A DNA stretch of 64,000 nt, from assembly GCA_026874595.1 (NCBI GenBank), contig CM049307.1, positions 76,920,643-76,984,642 of the forward strand, in the 5' to 3' direction. Shown here piece by piece: positions 34,040 to 48,700 of the stretch (the stretch's first letter is position 1; each line of letters starts with the position of its first letter). The notes under the pieces are model-generated. The model did not search any database and had not been told where the DNA came from. It saw nothing but the letters and a program-made list of their open reading frames with translations. The position numbers and the translations under genes were made by a program. The DNA is from Sipunculus nudus. Its lineage: Eukaryota; Annelida; Sipuncula; Golfingiida; Sipunculidae.

Positions 34040-34259
34040 ATATATGTGTGTGTTTGAGCGTGTATATATTCTTTCATTTTCATAGTAATAATGTAAGCTC
34101 ATCCCCTAAAAATATTAATCCTCGAATCAAAAATGAATTAAGATTTATGACTTATATTTAGTTTACTCTTCTAGTGACAATATCTATCACCATGCACGCG
34201 TGACCAATGATACGTTACAAATATATGTTAAAATAACAATAATAATAATAATAACCCAG

Positions 34260-35130
34260 AGCTTGGCATCCTCCCTGGTTCTAAAAAGTTCGCCTGTCCT
34301 ACTTACAGCCCCCTCTACAAGCCGCTCCTGAGTCCAGCATCATACATCGCCCCCATCTGGCAACTCTGGATACTAATCCAAAATTAGATCATGTGAGCAT
34401 GAGGTATAATCATGTAAAATATTGAAATTCATGAAATTTACCCATTGAAAGGTATTTTTTTATCTATTTCGAAGAATATGATGTTGATATATGTGAGGCG
34501 TGAGATGTCTGTAGACATTATAGAACACGGTTACATCTCTCAGAATAAGAATTCTGATTGCTTAGGCATGTTGCCAGCTTAAAAAACAAAGACAAAGAGA
34601 AATATTATAGATAAATTACGAAGAAAAGGCTACACGCTGTAGTTGTCTAGGGTGAGGGGGTCCAAAATGAGACCTCATTTTCAACTTATCACCTGGCGTC
34701 TGTTTAAGAGAGACTATCATCAGCTCAACTTAAATCACAAATATTCAGACAGATGGCGCTTCTGGAGGGGATATCCCAGACTGATGTCTGTCTGTACCTA
34801 ATTTCGACACTGGAATTCATCTCCTCTCTTGGACATGAGTCACATACTTCCGCACTTAATGGTCGTACTTAATGATAATCATAATCATCATCATCACTTT
34901 GACTGATTTTTCCTTGCAGTGCTGTTTGGTGTTAAGTTTTATCTGGATGATAGTAATTAAATAACTTATGTTGAGCAGGTTTGATATAGTGCCCTTCAAA
35001 TAGAACATTTGACGTGACAAATTATTCACAAGAGGCAATTAAAATTTAATATTCACACAGAGAAAAAATATCACACACTCTAATCTGTAAACTATATAAC
35101 AAACATCGGCGTCGAATCGAAGACATTTCC
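34260..35130. other. No gene recognised
   Basis: Short frames only. A (AATAAT)n run at 34229-34252 precedes it. No supportable feature. Confidence 0.4.
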
Positions 35131-35132
<2 letters not shown>

Positions 35133-35180
<48 letters not shown>

Positions 35181-35189
35181 CATAGATAT

Positions 35190-35250
<61 letters not shown>
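35133..35250 (+). repeat. Two long (TA)n tracts
   Basis: (TA)n at 35133-35179 and 35196-35250 separated by ACATAGATATTTATAA. The Tyr-Ile open frame across them is an artefact. Confidence 0.95.
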
Positions 35251-35254
<4 letters not shown>

Positions 35255-35259
35255 CCAGA

Positions 35260-36050
35260 GCTTAAACAGCAAATTACACCAAAGCGCTATATAAGACGAA
35301 CGATTTTTTAGTTAAATAGTACTTTTTTATTATAAAAACTCCTGAAGAAAGCTGCTGATAGAAGGACAACTACCGACAGAGGGCGCCCCAACGCCACTCC
35401 AAGGATATTACTGACTGTGAGCTGAAAGTGGACTACAGGTATTTCTCATTTGGGGGAACAAAATTGTGTTTTGGGTATCTAATTGTGTCAGTGTACCTGT
35501 CATTAACACTCTTAACGAGCCTGTTTCGGTAATATAGGTATAGAACAGATAAAATCAGGCTGGCTTATCATAAACGATTATAAAGACAATCTTTAAAAAA
35601 AAACTCTTTAATTCCAGGGGGGGGGGGGGTAATTCGAATCCAGCCAAATTTACCCCTCTTTCCGTAGAACCCTCTGGAATATGTCAATTCGACCCTGAAT
35701 TTTAATACTTCTCCCTTGGCTTATGACCCGGTCTCTTGGTCAATTTTATTAAATCAGTTAAGAATATTTTACTTTTTATTTATTTGGGGGGGGGGGGGCA
35801 ATGTACTTGTGAACTTCCATGGGCTTTTATGTGGAAATTATTTTGTGATGGTCACGCCGGTGACATCGTCATCTTGAAAGGTGGGTGCAAAGTGAGATAA
35901 ATGACAATGGCGTCGGGTCCCACCTGGTCAGAAACACTTCATTGTTACCATTCATAAAGACATCTTTTTAATGACTGAACGCCGTCACTGTGTCGTATTA
36001 CGGTGTCAGACTTTACTTTGCTGAGTGTTAGGAGCCCGCCAGGTTTCAGA
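35260..36050. other. No gene recognised; two poly-G tracts
   Basis: G runs at 35620-35632 and 35786-35798. No coding or repeat signal beyond that. Confidence 0.4.
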
Positions 36051-36055
36051 TAAGT

Positions 36056-36214
36056 GTAACGGGGGACGACACAAAAGCGGACCGAACTGTCTCGCTAGTG
36101 AAGCTTGCTCTTCTAGCGAAGCGGCTGGAACGCCGGACCTGTGCGCCACCAACAAGGGTTCGAAACCGGGATCGGCACAATGTTTTCCCCTGAAATATTT
36201 GTCTTCGTAACATA
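36056..36214 (+). mobile_element. tRNA-derived SINE, copy 4
   Basis: An independent copy of the 7116/7388 SINE. A-box-like TAGCGAAGCGG at 36114 and a perfect B-box-like GGTTCGAAACC at 36157-36167, 43 bp apart, then the common tail AATATTTGTCTTCGTAAC. The overlapping open frames on both strands are accidental. Confidence 0.6.
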
Positions 36215-36926
36215 AGTCCCCTCCAAAACTCGGCACTTACCATAAGTCAATCAGAGACTGCCAAGTTTGTCATAGCACACTTTTTAATCTGCCAAAGTTC
36301 TCAATTAATTGAAATTTTGTAGAAGGATGGTAAATATAGGCATTTTCCTGTTTTATTGTTTATGTTAGTTGTCAATACAACACAATATATATATTAAATA
36401 CATTAACATGAATTAACGTGACATGGCGGACAATGGGTTTTGTATAAATTATGGGGAAGTTCTTGACATTGGTGCAGGCGTTGGTGGAGACTTGCGCTCT
36501 ATCTGTGCTTTCTCCTCAAGATTCAGCTGTTTTATCTTCTTGGTTGCTTTTCATTCCCGCATTTCTAATCGTCCATACTACTTTTAAAGGATTTCACAAC
36601 GAGTATTAAGACAAACAAATAAGACTTACATTTTATATTTTATTGTGCATCTTAATCGAATTTGTTGAGCTAAACAAGAAATAGTGATATTTATATGTAT
36701 GTATGAGTAAAGTTTTGAGTCCACATTTTATTCAGACAGGCATTAAGTTACAAACAACTGGTGAAATTCATCTTGTTTTGTCATCTCTCATCTCACACCT
36801 CTGGTCCACAGAGTGAGTTGTATTACTAAATTATCAAATTAATAATGAACAACAAAAAACTGCATGCCTGTCGTTTAAAGACAAATGTTTCTGTAAATAT
36901 AATGGAATTATCAAGACATCATTTTT

Positions 36927-36975
<49 letters not shown>

Positions 36976-37760
36976 ATGAATTTACCTTGGGATACTTTGA
37001 ACAAGCAATTATACGTTTCAATAATATTATTCTTGATATAATGGTACACGGAATTCACAATACAGGCACATTTCACAACAACAATATAAGTAAAAATGTT
37101 TACAGTTCAAGGACGGATAAACCAAATTTTTCATCTTAATTCCCGTAAATTCGAACAATAAACGGTCAGGCCTAATACCGATATAAAGTGAAAACTGCAT
37201 TGTAACAGCTTACACTATCATCCTAAACATTTCTACATAATCATACGGGGCACATCCTGTCCCATGCTCTCTCCCTTCACGACCTCACTATATGACCTCC
37301 TCCCCCTCCCCCATATTTAAAATTCCGCCCCTAAAGGAATGCATGATTCAATGTAAGGATATATTATCCACAAACATGGCATATGTACAAGCAATATACA
37401 GCTTATTTTACAACATGGTATTATAATGAACCAACAAACGTGATATATATTTCTTACAAATAGTATAAGAAAATACAACAGAGATTAACACCATGCACAA
37501 TTCAATATTGTTAAGTGAAATAGTAACCTGGCATATATAAAACAATATTTGTGTGACTTAAGTAAGCTTCTGCTAACTTCCATATAAGGTGAAATTAGTA
37601 CAGCGCCTTTTTTCAATGAAAAATCTGGTTTTATTTATTTCGACTCAGTCTTGACTCGGCATTGTTTTTGTTTAAAAGAGTTAATATTTTTGTACGGTTT
37701 CACAACACAAGGGAGAATCAACAAGGCCCAGAGAAATTGCTAGAATAATCCCCGGAAAGT
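36215..37760. other. No gene recognised; 3' flank of the lectin gene
   Basis: Contains an (AT)n tract at 36930-36972 and AT-rich sequence. It lies downstream of the minus-strand lectin gene; some of it may be 3' UTR if the close polyA signal is not used. Confidence 0.45.
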
Positions 37761-37764
37761 TTGA

Positions 37765-37770
37765 TTTATT
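37765..37770 (-). promoter_or_regulatory. Candidate polyadenylation signal AATAAA
   Basis: AATAAA on the minus strand lies 9 bases after the lectin stop codon. That is unusually close, so a longer 3' UTR using another AATAAA (for example near 37630) is also possible. Confidence 0.4.
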
Positions 37771-37779
37771 AGTAAAAAA

Positions 37780-38000
37780 CTAACCGAGGGCTACTTCGCA
37801 CAGCGAGTAGAATTGTTTCATAGTACAGTGAGCATCATACCAGTTGCTGGAGGATGTATACCAGCGTATACGTGAACAGTTCTCCTGAATACCTCCTGTC
37901 ACGTTGTAATCACTCGGCAGGCTGCCGTTAACCGAGCCTCCGGTTGATGACCACTTCCACACCCCTTCTACATCTGCGTCGGTACCGGAACTCCAAAATC
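37780..38000 (-). CDS. Lectin gene exon 6: C-terminal half of C-type lectin domain
   Basis: Acceptor ATATCATCAG at 38003-38001. Encodes (R)[20 protein letters not shown], then [32 protein letters not shown] and [10 protein letters not shown] before TAG. The three Cys (NC, HC, LC), the G-V-W-K-W block and the W-x-D-x-x-C end are diagnostic of the fold. Sequons NGS, NVT and NCS are present. The position of EPN/QPD is occupied by SLPSD. Confidence 0.9.
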
Positions 38001-40415
38001 CTGATGATATCAAGAGATATCTTGTATTGAGAATTACTCCAACCTAGCTTTATACTAAGAAACTGAAAAAAAGTATAAATTTAACATTGCATTTTGGTCA
38101 AGGGGCGAGGGGCGCTCACCATTGGTCAAATAGAATGAAGTGGTTATAACATTTATCATTGACGCTGTGTGTGGGGGGGGGGGGATTAGTTACTAGCAGT
38201 ATGTACTGCAGACACCTATCCTCCAGCATATCAACAACAATCTTATTTATTATATCAGTATATTAATCATTGTTTATTTATTGTAATTAAGAATATTAAA
38301 TAGTAATGAATAGTATGCAGTAATAGTAATGGTAATAATAATGGAATACAATCAGCTGTTATAAATGAACAAATGTACAATGCATAACGTGAATATCATA
38401 TGAGTTGAAACTGGGGAGAGTAGTGTATTTTATGTCTTTGTCCATGGTCATCTTGTACTGAAAGTACACCAGGTAAAGATAGTGACATCAGAAACCTGAC
38501 AGAGAGGTCGGTGTAAAAAAAGATAACCTGAAACTGACACGGGAGATAGGATGTTGTTCATTTCACAGCGGCATGATCAGAGACAAGTTGTCGCTTTCTG
38601 TTGTGATGAGCTGTGTTTGTGTCACATCTTAATGAAACAAGAATGAACTTAACCACAATATTTCAGAAAAGTCCTTGAGTAAAGGAAGATAAAATATTTG
38701 AAACTAAAACAATAAGGCAGTATGAATTGGTTGGTTGTCTGGTTAAATATCGCGGGGGACGGGGCCACCTATAAAATGCACAGTGTTTTAAAGATAGGTG
38801 CAGGGTCAACTCCAAATTTCAGTCTTCTATAGATGGAACTTTATATAGATTTAACCTGCTCATGAGGAGCATGATTCCACACATTACCTGTAAACATATC
38901 CCACATGATGACATCAATTGTTAATGATTTCATGAATCCCTAAAACCCTTGTCTTAAACGGATTTTCAATATTAAGAATAATAATCACTAAAGATATGTG
39001 AGCACTACAAAGTACAACAATCCAGGAAATTAGAAATAGTAAAACAGATACAGTTTCCTGAGCAAATTAAAAAAAAAAAATATGTAACCTGAAGTTCAAC
39101 AGGTCACAGAAAACAATTGCCAAATATTGCTAAATCTGAATTGAAATCCTCTGATCTGTTCATGCTGCATTAATTATTGGTGTTTTGTGAATATAAATAA
39201 TAAAATATAATCAAACTTCAAAGCATCATTATTCTTATATCCCGAAGTTAGGGCTTATTTGATTTTTCATTCTGAACAAATTTTCTATTTTGTGCTCTCA
39301 AACTTCAGTTTTTATTATCAATACATTTTCATTATAGATATATAAGATTCATATATATTAATTTTATACTTAATATTGTACGTTTATTTTGCAAAATTTT
39401 ACAAATGTATGTTTTTTTTTCTTGGGTGCACACAAAAAGAATGGAGAACACAGGTTAACATGACAATCCTGTTTACTGACTCCAGTCAATGAAATTTCTA
39501 CATAAGTAACAGAAAGAGTTAAGAAATATCAAGTATCAAGATCTCTGAAATGTCCTTATAAGTATTGTTAACTGTTGTTTTACTCACGGGTACCCAGCCA
39601 GTCTGTATCATTCCTCGCTGTCTTAGCGAGGTGGTTCATTTCGTCACTGGTTTCTATACCGACGAGGTCAGCACCCTGACTCACGCAGTGGTCACGTGCC
39701 TTCTGCCATGTCCTCTTCCTGCCAAGTACGAACTTGTAACATGATGCAATTGCCCTGATGACGAATATATACCCGAATTTATCAGGACAATTTTCGTCTG
39801 TAAAAGATCATTAAATAGACAGATAATTAGAGGACTGGAGATCCGGTCCTATAGGTGTGTCAGGTCCATTTATTATATCATGATTAAAATTCAATCAAAA
39901 TTGTAGTTATTATTCTGGTGTTAATCTTCATAATTTTCTTGCATATATTTGTTCAAATATTCAGTAACACCGGTTATCACTTACACAAAAAAAACGTGAA
40001 ATAAATGAAAAAGTATAATCCATAAGGCCTGGATTTGATTTTCGAGTGACAAATTCAAAGTCAAAATCTTTGTAAATAATTTGAACAAAAAAAGAATTAG
40101 CTGGCTGGGGATAGCTGCGGCTTGACATAAGCTGAATTGTGATACAGTGGTTAAGTTTTACTTGAAAATTGAAAACGCAATCTAATGTTAATACATGTAA
40201 TTAAATATATAGAATAAACACAGGCCCATTTATTTAATTTACCTTATGTATAGAAATTGTTCTAATTATATTTTGATACACAATGGTGTATACAGATCAA
40301 GATCAATATCACATCAGGGGATTCTAAAGCTGAGCAGGTCACTTTAACCATAAGTTGAAGAAAAATGAACTTTCCTTTTAATCAGACAAAAAGTTAAATA
40401 ATACACATTTACACG

Positions 40416-40480
<65 letters not shown>

Positions 40481-42709
40481 GTATATTATTAAACGCAGCC
40501 AAATATTATTTTTAAATAACATCTTGCTGATAAGATCAACTGTAGGTTGACAATAAATCCATAAAATTACTTGTTCTGCATAAACCCCTAGAAATTAAGT
40601 AATTAGAGAACGGCAAGGAACGCTCCAGGGATAAGCGGTCCGGTATTTTGTGTACGCGGTACGGAACAGTCCAGCCCAAAACTGTGGACCGGAGCGGTAC
40701 AAGCGGTAACGCATTTATACCGTATTCATATTGTTACGGAACCTAATATAAACAGATCACGTATGCGTGGTGAACACAAATTTTGTAATGGAGATAAAAG
40801 AAATCAGATTCTGTAACACTAAGCAGCGTGAAATGTCTAGGGGAATGAATAAAGAAGTCAGTGGTTTTTTGTTAACAAATAACCATAATTTATTCTTAAA
40901 CCATTCCTAACATTACAATACACTTAATCAATACAATTATACAGTAAAACAGCGGTATAATAAGAAATCAGTACAATCACACAGTAAAATACACAAAGTG
41001 CACAGTACCTGGATACCACCACCGTCACAACGATAAGTTCTTTAAATGTATACTCTCGGACAATGACAGTCCCACGTAAAGCTCGTGGAACAATCCAGAA
41101 AGTAAACTGAAGTCCAATTGCATAAAATCCAGGGGAAAGGCTGAAGAAAATCTATAATTGCCGCACACGTTGGATAAGGTCCCAAAAAAAGACACACACT
41201 TCTGCGTCCACTAGAAATCTTCTTTGCTGGTCTCTCGGCTCTAAGACACAGCCCCTTTATATACTCTTCACCCCAAGCCGAGAATTTTCCACTTCTCGGA
41301 CAGTCTAAAAGATCTTACACAACACAGTAAACACACGTTACAGGAATCATCTAGAAAAACATCGCCGTGCCTCTACACACCATGGTGTACACGTGAGCTC
41401 GCCCCAAGCCAGCATTACAACAAGAGTTCAACCAGTACGGAATAAACCGAGAATGTAACAAGCGGCCCGGCGAGGGTGTCACAACACGAGCCACGCCCGT
41501 GTCACACAATAACATATATATATATATTTGGCTCGTGAGCTAATACCAACTTATTAGGATACATTCTGACGATTTGAAACTTCAGGGAATACTTTGGATG
41601 TAAAAGTTTTATTTACGCTTGGTAACACGTACCTTCCTCAAGGATGCCAGTAAAAGGCAGAATAAAAATTATCTTAGTACTATGTAGCATAAAAAATGGG
41701 GTGGTTCCCTAAGCATAAAGCTATACTGCTCACAACCTCTTACATGTGTCATTTGTCACACATTGGCCATAAGCATAAAATCGCATAAAAATATAAAAAA
41801 AAATTATCAAAATTATAATAATAAAGTCACAACCTAAGGTACAAGACAGGCAGATATGTAACAGCCATTTTTTATGAAAGGAAAGCATACTAAGCGATCA
41901 TACATAAGTCCGACTAGTTAGTGCACCCCAGTGCAGGCAGTGATTGTGTAAAACACTGCCTCTCATGTTCAGGTTATCCTTGGCTCGCTTTTATTAGATG
42001 CTGAAGTCGGATTTATTAACCTGTGCAAACAAAATTTTACAACAAACTAAAACTCGGCACCCATGCAAGCGCAGCTTGTAGTTGTAAAAACACTTAGTCC
42101 TCAGCTCAGCTTATATCAGTCTGGCGTTGAAGGAAGCATGAACCTCGTTCCCATAGTCGCCCTGAAATGAGTTGTAACATCAGCAACAGGGCTGCGGATA
42201 AAGTAGCCTTAAACAATTCTTAGATTCCACAGCAGGACAAAAATAAAGTAAAGCAATGATTATTTACTTTTTGTTTCATTTATTTGAAATGAAATTGTGT
42301 TTAAAAACGTGTTTACTTCTTTATTCTCCCAGTCCTCACACCAGGAATTTCAATAAATAATACAATACATACTTAACAGTTATTCTATCAGTCGAAAGAT
42401 GGCAGCTTTTTTAGGTCAAGGTAGGTCAATCAAGTTTTTATGGCAGCCGCGCGTGAGACGATGAAGAGCGATACCGATTGCTTCCGGGGCAGGGCTGTTC
42501 GCCAAAAATACTATTAAAGTGATCTAAATGATAAATTGATTAAAATGTAACAATATAAAGTTAAAGGTTTATTAGAGCCTAACATATTCAATTTGCATCA
42601 GTATCCGTAACTCGGAGATACTTAAAATAATCGTTTATCGGAACGATCGTATATCCAAGAAAAGCTTGTCCCTCGTGGTTTATGGAAATGGCGCTCTACT
42701 GCGTCACTC

Positions 42710-42795
<86 letters not shown>

Positions 42796-45700
42796 GCTTC
42801 AATTGCTCCTGCCATATAATTCGGCCCCTTCCCCTCACTCAATCCTGGCAACGTCCCATTATGGATATATATTTATATATAATTGTATATATATATATAT
42901 GAACATATATATTTAATTGTGCACAGTGAAATTATTATTATAAATATAAATCAAGTAATAATTTTTTAAAAAGCCGTGTTATTCTGTTGTCAAAATTAGG
43001 TAAAATGTAGGAGTGACGTCTTTTAGACAAACTTCTGTTATCACTTTAGCTTTCGAAGCGCACAGGCTTTTCCGCTAGGTGACTGTCTGTGCGCTGCGTT
43101 AATATTAAAAAGGGGTGATATTCATTCTAATCTGAACCCGCAAGGGGATAAGATAGGATAGAAGGTCATATGCAAACATGTAGGAGAACATAATATGACT
43201 AAATTTAAAACACTTGCAATTTTTTTAGATTCAATATTTACTTTCTCCCAAAACATGTGCTTTTCATTCAATGTTAACTGTTTGTCTAGGCCTTCTGTAA
43301 ATATCTGTTAATACTTGTTTACTGTGATTGCTGTTGACAGCTCACTAAGACTAAAATATTTATGGAAACAGCAGACCTAGAGAAGATGTATTTACTCGTA
43401 AATGATATGTTATTGCACCTGGTGAGCGTTTAGTAGCGTCAGCTGCGAATCAATATGTCACCAACGTTATAAAATTTAAGTTAGGCGAAAACCGCCAGGA
43501 AGGGACAAGGACTTATTGACTATAGTGCACTTGCAATAATTGAAATCTACAATTTCCAACGTATAATTGTCTTCCTTCTAATTCTAAGTAATTCTTAACT
43601 GTCCTCTTCAGTCCTTACCGTAACTGATTTTTTGAGTATAAGTGTATATAAATTTCGTTATTGAGAACTTAATGGGCGGGATTCACTGGACTTCGTTAAT
43701 GTTTACAATTTATTGACCAATAATATACTGAAGCTAATGAACACAAGACCAGTTTTTTTAACGATGCCTAATATTTTGAAAATTTTTCAGTTTGATTTTG
43801 TTTTAATAATCGATGCTTGGTCAGATAAAATTTTATTACTTCGAAACATGATAATTATCGGCATAGACAGTGACGCCTTATGACAGGTACCACATAAAGT
43901 CAGCCTATCGTACATTCAAACGGAATGAAATACTGTTTTCATTTTATTTTTCATTTCTATTTCTATTCATTTCAGATTCGTAATATAAATATTCTGTTTG
44001 ATATATATGTGAATGACTCTTTTTCCTAGGATGCATTTGCCATTTGCTACCTGGGTGTTTTGGACAAATTATGTAAAGCCTTATTCTTATGCCTTTTAGG
44101 GCCCCGCTTGAAAAGCGGGTGCCCTATAGTAATCGACCTGTCCATCTGTCTGTCTGTCTAGCCGTCCGTCTGTCCGTCCGTCCGTCCACAGATTCTTTTC
44201 CGGATGATAACTCCAGTTAGGATTGACGGATTGAGTTCAAACCTGAAATATATATTAACAATCAATTATGGAAGATCCCTATCGATTTTTTGGGTCCGGA
44301 GGTCAAAGGTCAAAACAGTTTTTCATAGTTTGGTGTTAAATTTTAGGACCCTCTTTCAGCAGGGCAGAAATCATAATTGTAACCATAATTGTTTGTTCCA
44401 CGTTAACAGTAGGACAGGTCCTCGTGTCAACAGCAACGAGGCATGATATATGGTCATAGTCAGCCATTTTTGTGTAAGTTATGCGGTAAAAACCATTATT
44501 GAAAACCTTGTAAGGTTCCACTCTCTTAGCAAATATGCATGCAAAAGGACACACATTGTTAACACAATAACTCGTAAAAAGTATTTCATATAAGGTCCCC
44601 AGAATCATGGCAGTGATGGACCTTTTGATGGGCTACAGCATGTTTGAAGATGCGTGACCTTGATGGATTTTCAAGGTCACAGAGGTGACAATGCTAACAT
44701 GATGTTAACCAAATCGCTCGCAAACAATTTGACTAACACTCACTGAACTTACACCAGTAATGTTTGTTATGAAGGGGATAGGTCAAGTTGGATGACCTTT
44801 ACAGAGGCGATAATTCTCAAATGATGTTAATGCAATAACTCACAAAGTATTTGATGAACAATCAAATTCGCTTCTGCATTATAACTCTCCTAGCATATGA
44901 TGGATAGGATTCAAACATAAGATGTATCACACATGGCCTAAGGGAGAAGCTTATTGATATTTGGGTCAGAAGGAAAAAAAAATAAGTAATACACAGTTTG
45001 GTGTTCAGTTGCTGGTGTCTCCTTCAGCAGGCCAGAAATGGATGAATCTTTTTCGAGTCACTTGTGTACAGCGGCATTACATTTTCACAGCATATTTTGT
45101 ACAGACAATTTGAAGATTACCCAGAAAAGGATGCACTGGCCAAACGCACCACAGTGGCTGTCATTTAGACCATGTTTGGACAAATCTATCTCCACTTCCA
45201 ACATCTCAAGGAATTTGGACCTATTATGGTGACCATCAACAAATTTACATTGATAGTCATATGTGGCCTTTCGACACATCACAGCGCATCTGTAGACCCA
45301 AGCCCAAGAACAGCTGAATCTCAGTTCAAGAGAATGACCATTTTATCACTACAAACCAGCAGCTGACTCTCTCTAATACTACAAGGTTCATGTACAGACT
45401 CAAGCCTCACATATAATAAGGCCAATTCAACATACACATACTAGAAAATTATTTGACACAGCACAGTCAAGACTTACACCAAGAATTACTGGTACAGGTA
45501 ATACAGAATTACAGAAACTAAAAATGCATGCAGTTCTTTTATATCATTATTTTGATAGCTTTGAACATTTCACTTTACCATATCTTTTCTTCCAGTTTAT
45601 ACATGTCCGCTGTTCTTTACAGGTTCTTTAATTTTCAAATATCACTCTATCAGCCCATGCTACCAAAATACACCAAATTCACAGTACTTCAATTGATATT

Positions 45701-48700
45701 GACTGCATCTTTTGCGGGGCCCTTACTGACCTGTCAGTTTTCTAGTTGTCACTTTTCAATACATTTATAAGTTGAGCAAGCGCAAGGTGCGGGGTTCATC
45801 GATCGTCTACTGTGTGGGATCACCACACCGTAAATTAAAAACAAAAACATTAGTTTTTGCGGCGGTGAAGCCGTCAATAAACAAGTGGCTTATGATATTA
45901 ATATATGATTATATATGATGCAATATGTGAGTGTTTAATGTTACTATGACAAGATTTTTGTGGATTTTTTTAAGTAACAAAGATAAAACAGTGCTATTAC
46001 ACAACCGACGAATTTTAAAGCAAAACATTTGAAATAGGTGCCTTTAATAAATGCATTCTAAACGAGTCGACTAAATTACATCAAATGTTAGGCTAATAGT
46101 TTATGACTCAAATATGTGTATGTCAATATGTTGCAGGATTTCAGGATTTTTATTTATTAATAATGTCTGATCAAAGGATATTACTTATATATTTGATGGT
46201 CAAATTCTAAACTGGAGGATTGCAGGAATTTATTCAGAATTATAATGCGTGATAAGAATATATTCCTGATTTTCTTTACTTCTGATATAATTTAATTGAC
46301 TATTTAAATAGATTCTAGCAAGGTACAATAACTTTTATTAAATTTTTATTTAATTAATGCTATTATCATTAATAATAATTGAAGACTTTATAGAAGATAT
46401 GATATATCTAAAAAAATATGATTTATGATTATGTCTATTTTCATACATTTCGAATTTAGGGGCAAATTGTAAATAGTTTTTAGCTATGTACACAATCATG
46501 CGTTATCCGGCAACATCAACAGCAACTGCGACGAAAGGAACAATGCTTCTTTTGTGTACACATTAATCCGGCAAAAACTATAATCGGGGGCAAAAATCGT
46601 ACATGGTTTGTTCACCACAATGGACCTCGAAGGCGACGATATCAGTTATCCTTCTAAATATTACTTTTGACTTACAAGTTGAAAAAGTAACGAGTTATAC
46701 TTGGTCCAATTTTTTTCATCAAAGATGGAGACAGAAAGGGACATATTGGAATTTATGCATACCCTTTATGAAAATTAAGAGTGATTAAGATAATAATATC
46801 GTGTGTCTAGACAAAACGTCTCTACCTTACTTTATTTACTCTCTTACCCAATAATTTGCTTTTTAGGGGTACCAAAATGACAAAGGATGCCTGCGCAACG
46901 TAATGGTGACGTTTTATTAGTGTGGTACGATTAATTGTGGCAACGGCAAAATGTCATTCATAGACCGATACGAAAAATAGCCGGAAAGTCGTACCGCATT
47001 GTCATTGCCGTGCTGTACGGATATGTAAATTTAAGAAAACCAGTTCTTTCCCGTTTATCGCATTATCGTTGCCGGATGGTCGGTGGCGGGAAAACGGATG
47101 AATTGTCATCAGCTTTATGGTTGTTTAATTTTTGTACAACAAAACAAAAATTTCAAAAGACATGTTGTCACTTCATTTCGTAGATATTTTATATATAACA
47201 CGAAGCCATGGCATTTTTAAACGTTAACATTAAATATTCTTATTTAATGTATCAAATCAAATACAATTTTCGTATGCATATAATTTTCGGGAATGCAGGT
47301 GTAATTTTCCATCTAGCAAAAATACTTATCGCTCTCCTATATGAGGCTTTAGTAGAGTGGATAGCTTAAATTGTTAACAGAAGCATAATTATTTCAGGCA
47401 TGGTACACTCGATTTGTACATGTACAAACTGCAAGGGATATGTAATAATATCAATGTATTAGTATGTGTGTTTTATTGTTAACAACAGGTTTTCAATTTG
47501 TATTTATTAATTATTCACGAAGAGAAAATTTGCAATTACGTATTATGGTTAACGTACTTGAAACATTTATGGCCTCAAGACACTATCCTATTGTCAGGAT
47601 TGATTGAATCGAGACACATTTAAAAAAAATATTGGTTCCTGATTCAGTTTTATTTCGGTGATATCACAAATTTAACCGAAGCAGATTTCGTGCAAATAAA
47701 GAGATACTTATGGAATTTGAAAAAAAGATACATAGTATAGTGTATCGTGTGTGTATCTTCACCTTGTATGTATCATCGATTAATTTTTTCCCTTAGGATT
47801 CCTTCCACTCAAGACTAGTATCTGGTAGGACTACATCTTGAGGTGAAACGAATTCAGTTTCAGCTACTTCATGCGTGTGATAAATTGTTAAGTTTTGTAT
47901 TGAGTTTACATGTTTTATCCTATTGTTCACGGATTATTCCATCATGTAATCTTTAACATTCGGTGTGATTGTGCGTGCTTTTAATTCTGTTTAAGGGAAC
48001 CTACCAACTCTAAAAGCTGTTTTGAGGGTTTAGTTTTGTTGAACTTTACATTAAATAGATCCGATAATTCTATTTAAGTCCTCGGAATGTTAAGTAAATG
48101 TTTGATGTTGTAATAGACTAGCTTTAGCAACACAACACAATGTGAGATGTGCAGCATAAGTAGCTGGCTTCAGTAGGGTCTTCACATGCGTTGTTACATT
48201 TGACAGCGGAATCCTTTTACTTTCATTTCAGCGAATATTTACAAAACTTAGCAGACAGTTTACCAAATAAGAAATGACTTTATGTGAATAAGTATGATGG
48301 TAAAGTAACATTTGTAGAATTTATGGCGAGCTGAAAACATGGAATATTTAAAGATGGGACCTTCCTACATGCGCTGCCTATTTTACGGCGGTTTAAGACG
48401 GAGGTACAGGGTAGACATTATAACCATATCGGTGATTTTCAGCAGAAGATATTTTTTTTCTGAAATGATTCCAAAAAGCCTGCACTTAGTTATATCGGAT
48501 CAGAGACGGAGAATTTTTCTTCGTCCAAGGTAGGTTTCTTCTGTCAATGTAGCTTGCTTAAAAAATGTTATTCCATCAGAATGTTTCTGCAATTATTTCA
48601 AAAGGGTTTCAAGATCATAAGGATTTCTAGGGGGTTTACTAAAATATACAAAATAGATTAAAGGTTAAATATAACATTGAAGGATTGGGGTTATAGGATT

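Noticed and set aside
7188-36167. B-box-like GTTCGAATCC sites as true tRNA genes
   Set aside because: No complete cloverleaf with acceptor stem could be drawn, and the sites lie in a multi-copy SINE body.
40728-41519. Target-site duplication of the intronic solo LTR
   Set aside because: The right flank is a TA microsatellite and the terminal ~20 bases of the LTR seem missing, so ATAT-like matches are uninformative.
45085-45366. Overlapping 64-65 codon frames on both strands
   Set aside because: No domain or splice support; inside an interspersed repeat within the lectin intron.
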